In this document: positions 1 through 9,300 of the stretch, one piece after another
Layout: each line of letters starts with the position of its first letter
Position numbering within the stretch: the first letter of the stretch is position 1
Origin: Bacteroidales bacterium UBA1173
GTDB lineage: Bacteria > Bacteroidota > Bacteroidia > Bacteroidales > F082
Length of the DNA: 64,000 bases
Assembly (NCBI GenBank): GCA_002311655.1
Contig: DBYZ01000007.1
Span: 2,675-66,674 of the forward strand
Reading direction: 5' to 3'
Notes under the pieces: generated by a model
The model's input: only the letters and a program-made list of their open reading frames with translations
The model's database searches: none
Told to the model about the DNA's origin: nothing
Position numbers and translations under genes: made by a program

Positions 1-582
1 GCCGACTTCCTCACAATGCAGGAACATGTCGACAAACCTCTTAACCAGGTTACTTACGCTTACATCGGCGACGCCCGCTTCAACATGGGTAACAGCTTGA
101 TGGTCGGTGGCGCTAAGATGGGTATGGACGTCCGCATCGTGGCTCCAAAAGAGCTTCAGCCTTCAAAAGAACTCATCGACACCTGCAAGAAGATCGCTAA
201 AGAGACAGGCGCAAAGGTCACTGTGACCGACGACGTGAAGAAAGGCGTCAAAGGCTGCGACTTCCTCTACACCGACGTGTGGGTATCAATGGGCGAGCCT
301 GCTGAGGTCTGGAAACAGCGTATCGACCTCCTCCGTCCATATCAGGTCAACCAGGCTATGATGGACATGACCGGCAACCCTAACTGCAAATTCATGCACT
401 GCCTCCCGGCTTACCACAACCTCGAGACACAGGTCGGCCGCGATGTCAACAAACAGTTTGGTCTTGACGGCATCGAAGTGACAGAAGAAGTGTTCGAAGG
501 TAAGAACTCTATCGTGTTCGACGAAGCCGAGAACCGCATGCACACCATCAAAGCTGTCATGGTTGCAACACTTGGTGACTAA
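1..582 (+). CDS. argF: ornithine carbamoyltransferase, C-terminal part (5' truncated by window)
   Basis: Transfers the carbamoyl group of carbamoyl phosphate to ornithine to give citrulline in cytoplasmic arginine metabolism. The frame is open from base 1, with ADFLTMQEH read through the edge, so the N-terminal carbamoyl-phosphate domain lies outside. Seen here are the ornithine-binding half, the FMHCLPAYHN segment with the family's HCLP catalytic cysteine, and the AENRMHTIKAVMVATLG C-terminus typical of ArgF/ArgI/ArcB. Bacteroides itself uses an N-succinylornithine enzyme; this sequence looks like the ordinary ornithine enzyme, which argues for another Bacteroidales lineage. Whether it works in synthesis or breakdown cannot be told. 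A strong terminator hairpin follows. Confidence 0.93.
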   Translation, partial: ADFLTMQEHVDKPLNQVTYAYIGDARFNMGNSLMVGGAKMGMDVRIVAPKELQPSKELIDTCKKIAKETGAKVTVTDDVKKGVKGCDFLYTDVWVSMGEPAEVWKQRIDLLRPYQVNQAMMDMTGNPNCKFMHCLPAYHNLETQVGRDVNKQFGLDGIEVTEEVFEGKNSIVFDEAENRMHTIKAVMVATLGD

Positions 583-605
583 TTTTAAAAATTAGATAAA
601 ACACA

Positions 606-635
606 GAAATTGCCCTGCTCTTGTGGGGCAATTTC
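606..635 (+). terminator. rho-independent-type terminator after argF
   Basis: A perfect 10-bp stem GAAATTGCCC/GGGCAATTTC (606-615 with 626-635) encloses a 10-nt loop and is followed by CACTTTTC. It lies 23 bp after the argF stop and would separate argF from the downstream carrier gene. Confidence 0.8.
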
Positions 636-679
636 ACTTTTCAACTGATAACTTCAAACTCAAAACTTCAAACTGAATA

Positions 680-1861
680 ATGTATAATCTTTTCACAGGC
701 TCAGGAGTCGGACCGACGGTGTTTTACCTCTCGGTGTCAATATTTTTAGGATTGCTCCTTGGCAGAATAAAAATCGCCAAAATCTCTTTGGGAATCACAT
801 GGGTGTTGTTTGTTGGCATCATCTTGAGCGCGCTCGGTGTGACGCTCAACAACAACATGCTCCACATCATCAAGGAGTTCGGCTTGATATTGTTTGTCAC
901 TGCCGTGGGCTTGCAGGTGGGACCAGGCTTCTTCAAATCATTTAAAAAAGGCGGTCTGGCGATGAACCTCATGGCTTTGGTCAACGTGGGACTCGGCGTT
1001 GCGGTGACTGTCATCATCGCCAAGCTTGCTAATGAAAGCCTCGCCGACATGACTGGCGTTTACACTGGTGCCATCACCAACACTCCTGGACTCTCGGCGG
1101 CACAGCAGGCCGTCACCGACCTCGGCATCGAAGGCGCAGCCGACAGACTGGCAGCAGGATATGCCGTCACCTATCCTCTGGCTGTCGTGGGAATGATTAT
1201 GACATGTATCATTTTGCGCCCTTTGTGCAAAATCGATGTGAAAAACGAGCCTTCCGACCTTAGCGTGGCAATAGAGAAAAAGTCGGCCACTCCGACGTCG
1301 CAGCGTCATAAGGTCAACCTCATCCCGTTGTTTATCATCATTGCCGTCGGCATCGTCATCGGCTCCATCCCGATTCCTGTGGGCATGGAGGCTCCTTTGA
1401 AGCTCGGTCTGGCAGGCGGTCCATTGGTAGCCGCAATCATTGGCAGCTGGCTTGGCGTGAAGAAGGGCTGGCTCACCACCGATTTCACCGACAGCCACGG
1501 TGTGTGGATGCTCCGTGAGGTGGGAATAGCGCTGTTCCTTGCAGGCGTTGGCCTCGGGGCGGGCGGCGTGTTCGTAGCCACAGTGACAGAGCATTACATC
1601 TGGGTGCTCTACGGTGTTATCATCACCATGGTGCCTCCAATGATTGTGGGCTTGTTCGGCCGTTTGATCTTAAAACTGAATTATTACACCCTTATGGGCT
1701 TCATCGGCGGCTCTCACACCGACCCACCGACACTCGCCTTCGCCAACAACATCGCACCCGAAGGCTGCAAACTCCCCAACATGGGTTACGCCACGGTCTA
1801 TCCATTAACGATGTTTTTAAGAATTTTCACCGCACAATTGCTAGTGCTGCTGGCGATGTAA
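680..1861 (+). CDS. AspT/YidE/YbjL-family membrane carrier, form without TrkA-C domains
   Basis: A 393-residue, very hydrophobic protein with about ten membrane segments in two halves. The N-terminal GPTVFYLSVSIFLGLLLGR block and the later GGSHTDPPTLAFAN motif near residue 345 are hallmarks of the aspartate-alanine exchanger (YidE/YbjL duplication) family. Family members usually have about 550 residues with RCK/TrkA-C regulatory domains between the halves. Here only a charged linker (around residues 185-205) separates them, so the cytosolic regulatory part is missing. The substrate is unknown; an amino acid or dicarboxylate is only a guess from the family. Confidence 0.8.
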   Translation: MYNLFTGSGVGPTVFYLSVSIFLGLLLGRIKIAKISLGITWVLFVGIILSALGVTLNNNMLHIIKEFGLILFVTAVGLQVGPGFFKSFKKGGLAMNLMALVNVGLGVAVTVIIAKLANESLADMTGVYTGAITNTPGLSAAQQAVTDLGIEGAADRLAAGYAVTYPLAVVGMIMTCIILRPLCKIDVKNEPSDLSVAIEKKSATPTSQRHKVNLIPLFIIIAVGIVIGSIPIPVGMEAPLKLGLAGGPLVAAIIGSWLGVKKGWLTTDFTDSHGVWMLREVGIALFLAGVGLGAGGVFVATVTEHYIWVLYGVIITMVPPMIVGLFGRLILKLNYYTLMGFIGGSHTDPPTLAFANNIAPEGCKLPNMGYATVYPLTMFLRIFTAQLLVLLAM

Positions 1862-1940
1862 TGGCCTTAAGGGCCTTTAGCGGCGACTTTAAGGGCTTTA
1901 ATGGCTTTAATGGCCTTAAGGGCTTTAATGTCGCCGCTTT
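1862..1940 (+). repeat. low-complexity GGCTTTAAT repeats inside a 9-bp inverted repeat
   Basis: Directly after the carrier stop codon, AGCGGCGAC (1879-1887) and GTCGCCGCT (1930-1938) form perfect inverted arms around 42 nt made of repeated AAGGGCTTTAATGG-like units. A GGCCTTAAGGGCC near-palindrome precedes it at 1863-1875. It may act as a terminator-like structure. A 76-codon frame runs through it but has no coding character and overlaps ade. Confidence 0.6.
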
Positions 1941-2005
1941 AATAATATTTGGCACAAAATACATAAAAATCTTAATTTTCTTTTTCCTTAATCCGAATTT
2001 TTATG

Positions 2006-2013
2006 TAAATTTG
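2006..2013 (+). promoter_or_regulatory. Bacteroidota -7 box for ade
   Basis: TAAATTTG fits the TAnnTTTG -7 consensus and lies 28 bp before the ade ATG. No clear -33 TTTG is visible at the right distance, so this is a moderate call. Confidence 0.45.
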
Positions 2014-2041
2014 CACTTCTATTACCTTATAGATTTTTTTT

Positions 2042-3733
2042 ATGGCAGCTATGACAAACGACGGGACATTTTATCAAGGACATATTGTTGACGTGATGGC
2101 ACGCAAGATTATCAACGGCACGCTGACCGTGAAAAACGGGAAGGTCGTCGATATAAAAAGCTGCGAGCTTCCCAAAAGAGAAAAGCCGTATCCTTATCTG
2201 ATGCCGGGCTTCATCGACAGCCACGTGCATATCGAGAGCAGCATGATGGTGCCTCACGAGTTTGCACGCATCGCCGTGAGCCATGGCACCATCGGTGTGG
2301 TCACCGACCCCCACGAGATTGCCAATGTGCTTGGCGTGGCGGGCGTCGATTTTATGATACGCTCGGGACAGATGGCACAATTCAACTTCTGCTTCGGCGC
2401 TCCAAGCTGTGTTCCAGCCATGGGAGGTGACATGGAGACCAACGGCGCCACTATCGATGCCGAAGACATCGAAAAACTGATGGCACGCGATGACATCGGC
2501 TTTCTGGCCGAGATGATGAACTACCAAAGCGTACTGGCAGGCGACAAAAAGGTGCTGCGTAAGATAGAAGCCGCCCGACGCTACGGCAAGCCTGTTGATG
2601 GCCACGCTCCCGGACTGATGTACAACCAGCGTAACCGGTATGCAGCCGCCGGCATCACCACCGAACATGAATGCTCGACGCTGGAAGAAGGCCTCTCATG
2701 CATCAATGCAGGTATGAAAGTCATCATACGAGAGGGCAGCGCCGCCAAAGATTACGAACAGCTGTGTCCGCTCATCGGGGAAAACCCTGATATGGTGATG
2801 TTCTGCACCGACGACTGCCACACTGAAGACTTCGTGCACGGACATATCAATAACATCGTGAAACGGGCACTGGCTGACGGATACGACCTTTGGGACATAC
2901 TGCAGGCTGCGTGCGTCAATGCCCAACGGCACTATCACCTCGACTGGGGACTGCTGCAAAAAGGCGACCCAGCCACATTTATCATAACAGATAACATCGG
3001 ACCACACTTCAGGGTTCAGAAAACCATCATCAGAGGAGAGGAGGTCTTTGATTACAACTCAACTGATCAAACCGTGTACTCTCAGCAGAAAATTTCCGAA
3101 TTTTTGGATAGTTTTCCGAATTATCCCAATCACTTCAAGGCCACACCCATCACTGAAAAGGACATATTTTACCATATCAAACCCGGTGACACCGAACATA
3201 TCATCTGTGCCACCGACGGCAGCCTGCTCACTGAACATGATGAGGTGAACATGACCGACAGCTGGTTTAGCGAAACATATCCTTGGCTTGAGGTGCAGAA
3301 GATAGTGGTATATAACCGTTTCCAGCCAGGAGCAAAACCCAAGGTTGGCCTGATACGAGGCTTCGGCATCACCCAAGGCGCCATCGCAGGCTCAGTGGCC
3401 CACGACTGCCACAACATCGTGGCCATAGGCTCCAACGACACATACATAGTGCGGGCCGTCAACCGTGTCATCGAGATGGGAGGAGGACTCGTGGTGGTCA
3501 GTGCCAACGAGATGAACGACATACCTCTGCCCATTGCCGGACTGATGACTCCGTTGAATGGCCATGAGATAGCCTTCCGCACGATGATGCTGCACGAGAT
3601 GGTACACAAAACAGGCTGCATGATGATGTCACCATTCATCACCATGTCCTTCATGGCACTGCCTGTCATCCCAAGCCTCAAACTCACCGACCGCCATCTG
3701 GTGGATACAAAAAACATGCAGATTATCAGATAA
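2042..3733 (+). CDS. ade: adenine deaminase
   Basis: Hydrolyses adenine to hypoxanthine and ammonia in purine salvage; a cytoplasmic metal-dependent amidohydrolase. The N-terminal PGFIDSHVHIESSMM segment carries the HxH metal site of the Ade family. TDPHEIANVLG, VDGHAPG, EHECSTLEEG and CTDDCHTEDF follow in the expected order, and the family's C-terminal domain (VGLIRGFG, GGGLVV) is present. The length of 563 residues is typical. The first ATG is used; a second one lies three codons later. The gene stands alone between the carrier and a remnant of a small lipoprotein gene. Confidence 0.95.
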   Translation: MAAMTNDGTFYQGHIVDVMARKIINGTLTVKNGKVVDIKSCELPKREKPYPYLMPGFIDSHVHIESSMMVPHEFARIAVSHGTIGVVTDPHEIANVLGVAGVDFMIRSGQMAQFNFCFGAPSCVPAMGGDMETNGATIDAEDIEKLMARDDIGFLAEMMNYQSVLAGDKKVLRKIEAARRYGKPVDGHAPGLMYNQRNRYAAAGITTEHECSTLEEGLSCINAGMKVIIREGSAAKDYEQLCPLIGENPDMVMFCTDDCHTEDFVHGHINNIVKRALADGYDLWDILQAACVNAQRHYHLDWGLLQKGDPATFIITDNIGPHFRVQKTIIRGEEVFDYNSTDQTVYSQQKISEFLDSFPNYPNHFKATPITEKDIFYHIKPGDTEHIICATDGSLLTEHDEVNMTDSWFSETYPWLEVQKIVVYNRFQPGAKPKVGLIRGFGITQGAIAGSVAHDCHNIVAIGSNDTYIVRAVNRVIEMGGGLVVVSANEMNDIPLPIAGLMTPLNGHEIAFRTMMLHEMVHKTGCMMMSPFITMSFMALPVIPSLKLTDRHLVDTKNMQIIR

Positions 3734-3782
3734 TTATATTTGCAATTTAATAAACATTGGTAACCTACAAACACCAAACACT

Positions 3783-3978
3783 ATGAAGAGTATTATTAAC
3801 GATGGCTGTAGCCTTGATGGTCGTCCTCGTAAGCTGCAAACAGAATCAACAGCTGAAGGTAGGCATGATGACGGGCACCGCCCATCATGGTGAGAACCGC
3901 GGCGACAAGACCGTAATCCTCTACATGTTCTACCTCTCAAAGGAAGGAATGCCGCTTAGTGTGCCGCATTCACTCTAA
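3783..3978 (+). pseudogene. remnant of a small lipoprotein gene, apparently frameshifted
   Basis: An ATG at 3783 starts MKSII and then leaves frame. In the +1 frame an ATG at 3802 opens 58 codons, MAVALMVVLVSCKQNQ and onward, with a clear lipobox (LVSC), ending at 3978. Joined by one frameshift, the two pieces would make a normal lipoprotein signal of the MKxII...VSC type followed by only about 45 residues. The 3' end overlaps the convergent FISUMP gene by 23 bp. It could also be a genuine 58-residue lipoprotein starting at 3802. Confidence 0.4.
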
Positions 3979-4660
3979 CAGCCCTAACCGCCTGTCCTCT
4001 GCTGCGCTCATAAGTAGCACAAACATGGCATTCTTCATAGTCGAAATGTAAACTCCACGAACTCACCTGACTGGTGGTCTGCAAGCTGCTTGACCAATAG
4101 ATGCCAAGGCCTGTGCATATCAGTTCTCCATCCAGATAAAAACCTGTGGCTGGCAGAAAGATGCTGTTTCCGTTAGGTCCAGTTAAAAGTCTGCCCTCAA
4201 CGCCATTTATGCTTGTCCAAACAAATGTGGTGTTTTGATATAATTCGTTGAACTCTTCAGCGGTGGGCATGCGCCATTCCGCGCCCCAATTGGCTCTGAC
4301 AGCATCATCAACAGATTCCAAAACCGTCAGATTATCGACAAAACCATTGTATCCGTATGTCGAATCAGTGCAATATTTTGTCAGCTTAAAGCTTTCATCG
4401 TCAAAAACGCTGTATTTGTATTGTTTCCAGTCAAAAAAAGCCTTGGTAGCGGTCTCGCCCCACGCAAAATAATCACCAACCTCCTCAGGACTGCCAGCTC
4501 CCACATTGCATTTTGCCCACAACGTGCCGCTCGGCAAGCCCAAATCAACATAATCGCTGTTGACAAAAGCATCATCAGAGACATTTTTTTCTTTCTTGCA
4601 TCCAACAAAAACCACCGCAAATACAAGAAATACAGCCACTATGACTTTTAAAAACTTCAT
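3956..4660 (-). CDS. FISUMP-type surface lipoprotein
   Basis: A 234-residue predicted lipoprotein: the signal MKFLKVIVAVFLVFAVVFVGC ends in a lipobox cysteine at 21, followed by KKEK. The mature part begins YVDLGLPSGTLWAKCNVGA, continues with DYFAWGE and EWRMPTAEEFNEL, and ends in a WSSS...RAVRV pattern. This is the 'Fibrobacter succinogenes major paralogous domain' layout that is widespread in Bacteroidales lipoproteins. No biochemical function is known for the domain. The gene stands alone on the minus strand. Confidence 0.8.
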   Translation of the reverse strand: MKFLKVIVAVFLVFAVVFVGCKKEKNVSDDAFVNSDYVDLGLPSGTLWAKCNVGAGSPEEVGDYFAWGETATKAFFDWKQYKYSVFDDESFKLTKYCTDSTYGYNGFVDNLTVLESVDDAVRANWGAEWRMPTAEEFNELYQNTTFVWTSINGVEGRLLTGPNGNSIFLPATGFYLDGELICTGLGIYWSSSLQTTSQVSSWSLHFDYEECHVCATYERSRGQAVRAVRVNAAH

Positions 4661-4798
4661 ATTATCATTTTTGACGTCACAAAATTATTAAAAATTCACA
4701 TAATTACCCAAACTGATACTAATTTTTAAAACCATGTTCTGAAAACCCTTATTTTTTTATAAGGACAAAACATTATAAGTTCATTTGTATATAATTGT

Positions 4799-4896
4799 TT
4801 ATCAATAATTTATATTCGGACATTTTAAAATCATAGGGACAATTTGTCAACTGGCATCAACAACCTCTTGACAGATTGTTTTTTTACATAATTTTG
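4799..4896 (+). promoter_or_regulatory. multi-element promoter of the first TPR regulator
   Basis: In order: TTATCAATAA (4799-4808), 24 bp, ATAGGGACAA (4833-4842), 20 bp, ACCTCTTGAC with -33 TTG at 4868-4870, 18 bp, and -7 box TAATTTTG (4889-4896). The same boxes with the same spacings occur before the paralogous regulator at 39860 on the minus strand, while the spacers differ. The start codon at 4902 lies about where transcription should begin, so the mRNA may be leaderless. Confidence 0.65.
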
Positions 4897-4901
4897 CATT
4901 G

Positions 4902-6260
4902 ATGAAAATTCGAACAACATACTTGATCCTGTTCGCTTCAATTTTGATACTAACCGCCTGCAACGGCAAAAAGAATGAAGAGAAGGCACGTACGCTTTTT
5001 GAGGAAGGCGTTCGACTGCGAGAGGAACGCCATTCGGAAGAGGCGGCGGAATACTTCTTACAAGGATTGGAGTTGTTAAAAAATAATGATGTAAAGACCT
5101 ATGAAAATGCGTCTCTACAAGCACAGATCAACGATAATTTAGGTGCACTTTATCTCAAACACGGACTTTTCGATGGTGCTTTCGACGCTCACAATGAGGC
5201 ATTGCGCTGTTTCAAACTCTTGAACGACTCCACTGGCATGATGAATGCCTATCGCAACTGCGGCAGGGCGGTACGCTCGCAGGAACAATACAAACTCGCC
5301 AAACAGTATTATGACTCGGCATTCTGCATCGCTACCTTAATTAATGACAACGCCATGCTCAGCGACCTATATCTCGAAATGGGCCGCGACTATTATATGG
5401 AAACAGGCGATTTTACCAGAGGAATTGAATGTGTAAACAAGGCATTGGAAGGTGATTTGTCAAACGACGATATCGACATCGCCAACATGACACTTGGCAT
5501 CTTATATTATTATTCCAATAATTTTGATGAGGCACAGAAACATCTTATAAATGCTTTGCGCAGTGAACGTCCCGGCGTGAAAATGTCTGTTTATCAGACG
5601 CTTTACGCTATCGCATATTATGAAGGCGACTACAAACTTGCAGTGTATTATCAGCAACTTTTCTCCGACAACATGCTGGAATCTGAGCAGCAACTTTCCA
5701 GTGAGACAATGCTGCGGCTGAAGTCGGAATATGAGCTGAAAGCCCAGAAAAACGCCATGGAGAGCCTGCACCGTAACCATAGCTTGAAATTGTATCTAAT
5801 CATCGCGTTATCTGTAATAGCATTTCTAATTATTCTATTGATTATCAGAAAGAAAATCAATGAAAACAAGATAAAAGCGTTAGAAAAAGAGTTGGAAATC
5901 CGCAATAAAATCATGCTCAGCAACAAAGTGTTTGTCACGGCAAAGAACCTCGGCGAACATCTCACCTCCGAGACGATGGATTTCACTTTGGACGACAACG
6001 ACTGGGACGATTTCATCAGTCTCACCGACATGATTTTCAACGGCTTCTCAAAACGGCTGCTTGCCACTTATCCAAAGCTCGGCAAATGGGACGTGCGCAT
6101 CTGCTGCCTCTGCAAAAACGGCTTTTCCAACCAGGTGATTTCCATCTTGTTGGATACGCAAACCGACTCGTTCTACAAACGAAAAACAAGAATCAGGCAA
6201 CAAAAAATGGGAATTCCTAATGATGAAAGAACATTTGAAGAAATTATAAATGCAATATAA
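4902..6260 (+). CDS. TPR - membrane helix - HTH-like regulator with lipoprotein-type signal
   Basis: A 452-residue protein that starts with the signal MKIRTTYLILFASILILTAC (lipobox LTAC, Cys20). TPR-like helical repeats with an AEYF..GL / DNLGALY / YYDSAF pattern fill residues 25-280. One membrane helix (around 296-317, LYLIIALSVIAFLIILLII) follows, then a charged coiled stretch and a C-terminal domain, KWDVRICCLCKNGFSNQVISILL...SFYKRKTRIRQQKMG, that resembles the LuxR/GerE-like helix-turn-helix of Bacteroidota TPR regulators. The likely role is sensing outside the inner membrane and controlling transcription inside. The ATG at 4902 is chosen over the TTG just before it. It has a close paralog at 38394-39860, and both sit beside a GLUG/T9SS surface-protein gene. 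Confidence 0.75.
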   Translation: MKIRTTYLILFASILILTACNGKKNEEKARTLFEEGVRLREERHSEEAAEYFLQGLELLKNNDVKTYENASLQAQINDNLGALYLKHGLFDGAFDAHNEALRCFKLLNDSTGMMNAYRNCGRAVRSQEQYKLAKQYYDSAFCIATLINDNAMLSDLYLEMGRDYYMETGDFTRGIECVNKALEGDLSNDDIDIANMTLGILYYYSNNFDEAQKHLINALRSERPGVKMSVYQTLYAIAYYEGDYKLAVYYQQLFSDNMLESEQQLSSETMLRLKSEYELKAQKNAMESLHRNHSLKLYLIIALSVIAFLIILLIIRKKINENKIKALEKELEIRNKIMLSNKVFVTAKNLGEHLTSETMDFTLDDNDWDDFISLTDMIFNGFSKRLLATYPKLGKWDVRICCLCKNGFSNQVISILLDTQTDSFYKRKTRIRQQKMGIPNDERTFEEIINAI

Positions 6261-6266
6261 TCCCTC

Positions 6267-6304
6267 GTCATTTCGACCGAAGCGAAGCGTAGTGGAGAAA
6301 TCTC
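6267..6304. repeat. REPIN-family repeat, single arm (locus A)
   Basis: GTCATTTCGACCGAAGCG followed by GTGGAGAAATCTC, one arm of the dispersed palindromic repeat found at seven places in this window. It lies between the TPR regulator and the surface-protein gene it precedes. Confidence 0.75.
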
Positions 6305-6336
6305 AAATTAAAAAATAACAAATAAACATTAATACA

Positions 6337-9300
6337 ATGAAAAACAAATTATTTACTCTCCTTTTTTTGATGATTATTGCCATCGGAAATGTGCAAGCTT
6401 ACAACTTAATGGGCATCAGTCCGTCTAATCATGTTTTGTATTTCAACATATTGGATTCTGAGAACCATACACTTAGTGTTACTTTTCCTTGCAACGGAGG
6501 TAATGACAACTACTATTACAACTACACCAAACCAGAAGGCGACCTTATCATTCCAGCTACTATCACAATAGGACAAAACACCTGGACTATAATCGAAATA
6601 ACGGACCATGCTTTCTATGAATGCAATATTACTTCTGTTGAAATTCCAAACACTGTCAAATATATTGGAAGTTGGGCTTTTTATCATACACATATAAAAC
6701 ATTTGACACTTCCTGAATCCGTTGATGCAATAGGAGAACGTGTTTTTGTCGGTTCGTGGCTGATCACTTTGACCTTACCTGAAAAGGACATCCAATATGG
6801 CAATGGATGTTTTGCCGCTACGGAGTTGACAGATGTCGTTATTCCTGATGGTGTCACCGTCATTCCTACAGACATGTTTGTTAATTGTGGTTTCTTGAAA
6901 CATGTATCGTTTCCAAGTACTTTGACAAATATTGAACATGATGCTTTTGCCTATTGTACAGCTCTTCAGGAAATAAATATCCCGAGTTCTGTAATTTCGA
7001 TTGGAGTTTGGGCTATTGGAGTTTATAATCCTTTCAGAGGCACATCAAGAGTTTCATCTATCAGCGTTGACGATGGAAATCCGGTATATTATTCTGAAGG
7101 CAACTGTATTATCAGGAGAGACACCAAGACTATTATATCAGGATGCAAAAATAGTGTTATACCAAATGATGTTGTTGAAATTGGAATATTTGCATTTGAG
7201 AGTGGAGTTAGCGGAGCGCTTCATCTTCCGGCTTCAGTGACAAATATCCAAGAGGCAGCATTTTGGAACTGTTCTGGAATAACTAAAATCTATTCTTTCA
7301 ATCCCTATCCACCATCAATGTATGTTGAGAATGATATCCATCACTCTTTCGCTCATGTTTCAAGGACTATCCCCGTTTATGTGCCAGCCGGCTGTGTCGA
7401 GGCTTATCGGAATGCTCAAGGTTGGAATGAGTTTGAAAACATAGTTGAAAACAATTATTGTTGGGACGGCACCGTTGCAGATTCTTACGATGGAGGCAAC
7501 GGCACACCAGAAAACCCATATCAGATTGCAACAGCCGAACAGCTGGCATTGCTTGCATATCAAACCAACAACGACATTGGAGGTGACGCTTATTATGTTC
7601 TGACGGAAGATATAAGTCTGGCAAGTTGTACAGGAGAAAACATCCCCTGGATTTCAATAGGCATACATGAATATGAGAACAACAACTATGCACTACATTG
7701 TTTTACAGGGCATTTCGATGGTGGCGGACACACTATTTATGGACTGTATCAGAATATTGAAAATGGATTGGATTATTTCGGAGGTCTTTTCGGCTATACT
7801 GACGGCGCTGAAATAAAAAATATCAACATGACTAATTGCTCTATCAGTGGAATCGGCGGAAATGTCGGTAGCGTTGTGGGTTTTGCGAGTCGCACCGATG
7901 TGTTGAACTGCACTGCTTATGACAGTTATATCAGGACTACAGGAAGCTATACATATGCGGGTGGCATCGTGGGATATGCTGGCACACCTATCGGGGTATC
8001 CCAAATCAATGAACCTGCTTTTCGAATTTCAAATTGCAGAGTTGAATCTGTGATTGTTGAAAGCTCATTATATGCCGGCGGTATCGTTGGATGTGTCAAT
8101 GACGAATCGGATAATGCGCAATATCATATTTCGAACTGCAGCACCGACAATACGCAGTATTTCCATGTAAAAGGTATGAGGGTTGGTGGAATCGTCGGTG
8201 GAATGAATTATTGCACCGTTGAAGGATGCGTCAACAATTCTATAGTATATGGTACCGGAACTGGATATGGCGGCTCTTTGTGTGTTGGTGGTATCGTAGG
8301 AAGCAATTTATCTGGCGGTGTGATTTCCAATTCGTACAATCGCGGCAGTGTCGTCACCGACTATTGTTACGCAGGAGGAATTGTCGGATTTTCGATGGGC
8401 GATGTCCACAATGTGTATAATACTGGTGAAATTTCCGCACAAGAAACTGGGTATTTGGGAAATATCGTCGGATTCATCCAATCAGGACAGCCTTACAATT
8501 GCTATTGGCTTGAAAACGGACTTCCGGGAGAAGGTTATCCTGGTGTGCCTTATACGATAATGACTGTCGCGACATCGTTCCATCAAGGTGCTACGCCAAC
8601 AAGCTGGATTCTTGACGAGCCTATGTTCGGCACCAACGACTTGCTTGAGGCTTTGAATCACAGCGCTTACGAAAATTATACATGGTTTGAAGATGTTGAT
8701 TTGTCAAACGACGGATTCCCTGTTTTTGTTTATAATGAGCCGAATTATCCTTTGTTGGGTAGCGAATGGTATTACGAAATCACCAACGACGACGGCAGCG
8801 TCACTTATCAATATCTTGAAATGGCTGCTGATACCACAATCAACGACCATCCAATTCATATCTTGGTGAGAATCAACACACTTTATGACAAAGATAAGAC
8901 CGACATAATCACTCACGAATATATTTATGAGCGCAACGACAAGGTTTATTGGTGGAATAAGACTTTAAACGAATTTACAATCCTCTATGACTTTGGCGCG
9001 GAAGAAGGCGACGAATGGGAAATAAAAGTTGGCAACGAAAGTATCACTGTGCACGTTGACGCTGTGGAACAATACATTTACGAAAGCCGACAACTAAAAA
9101 TGCTGCGTGTGAGAGATGATGCTGACATTTTCAGCGGTGAAATAGTGTGTGGAATAGGTCACCTCACCAGCTTCTTCCCCGAAAAATTGATGGCCAAAGG
9201 CTGTCGTGTGGAAGGTATTCGCTGCTTCTGGCAAAATGGCGAGCTCGTGTTCCACTATGGCGAACAAGACTGCGATGAAATCTATGAAGAACATCATTTC

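Noticed and set aside
938..1594. 218-codon minus-strand frame within the carrier gene
   Set aside because: Shadow of the YidE-type gene; composition rich in His, Cys and Arg, with no coherent domain.
1861..2091. 76-codon plus-strand frame (MALRAFSGDFKGFNG...)
   Set aside because: It reads through low-complexity GGCTTTAAT repeats and into the ade gene; no family features.
5106..5120. GCGTCTCTACAA in the first TPR regulator as another copy of the GTCTCTAC repeat
   Set aside because: Only one short arm is present, without a partner arm; chance similarity is likely.
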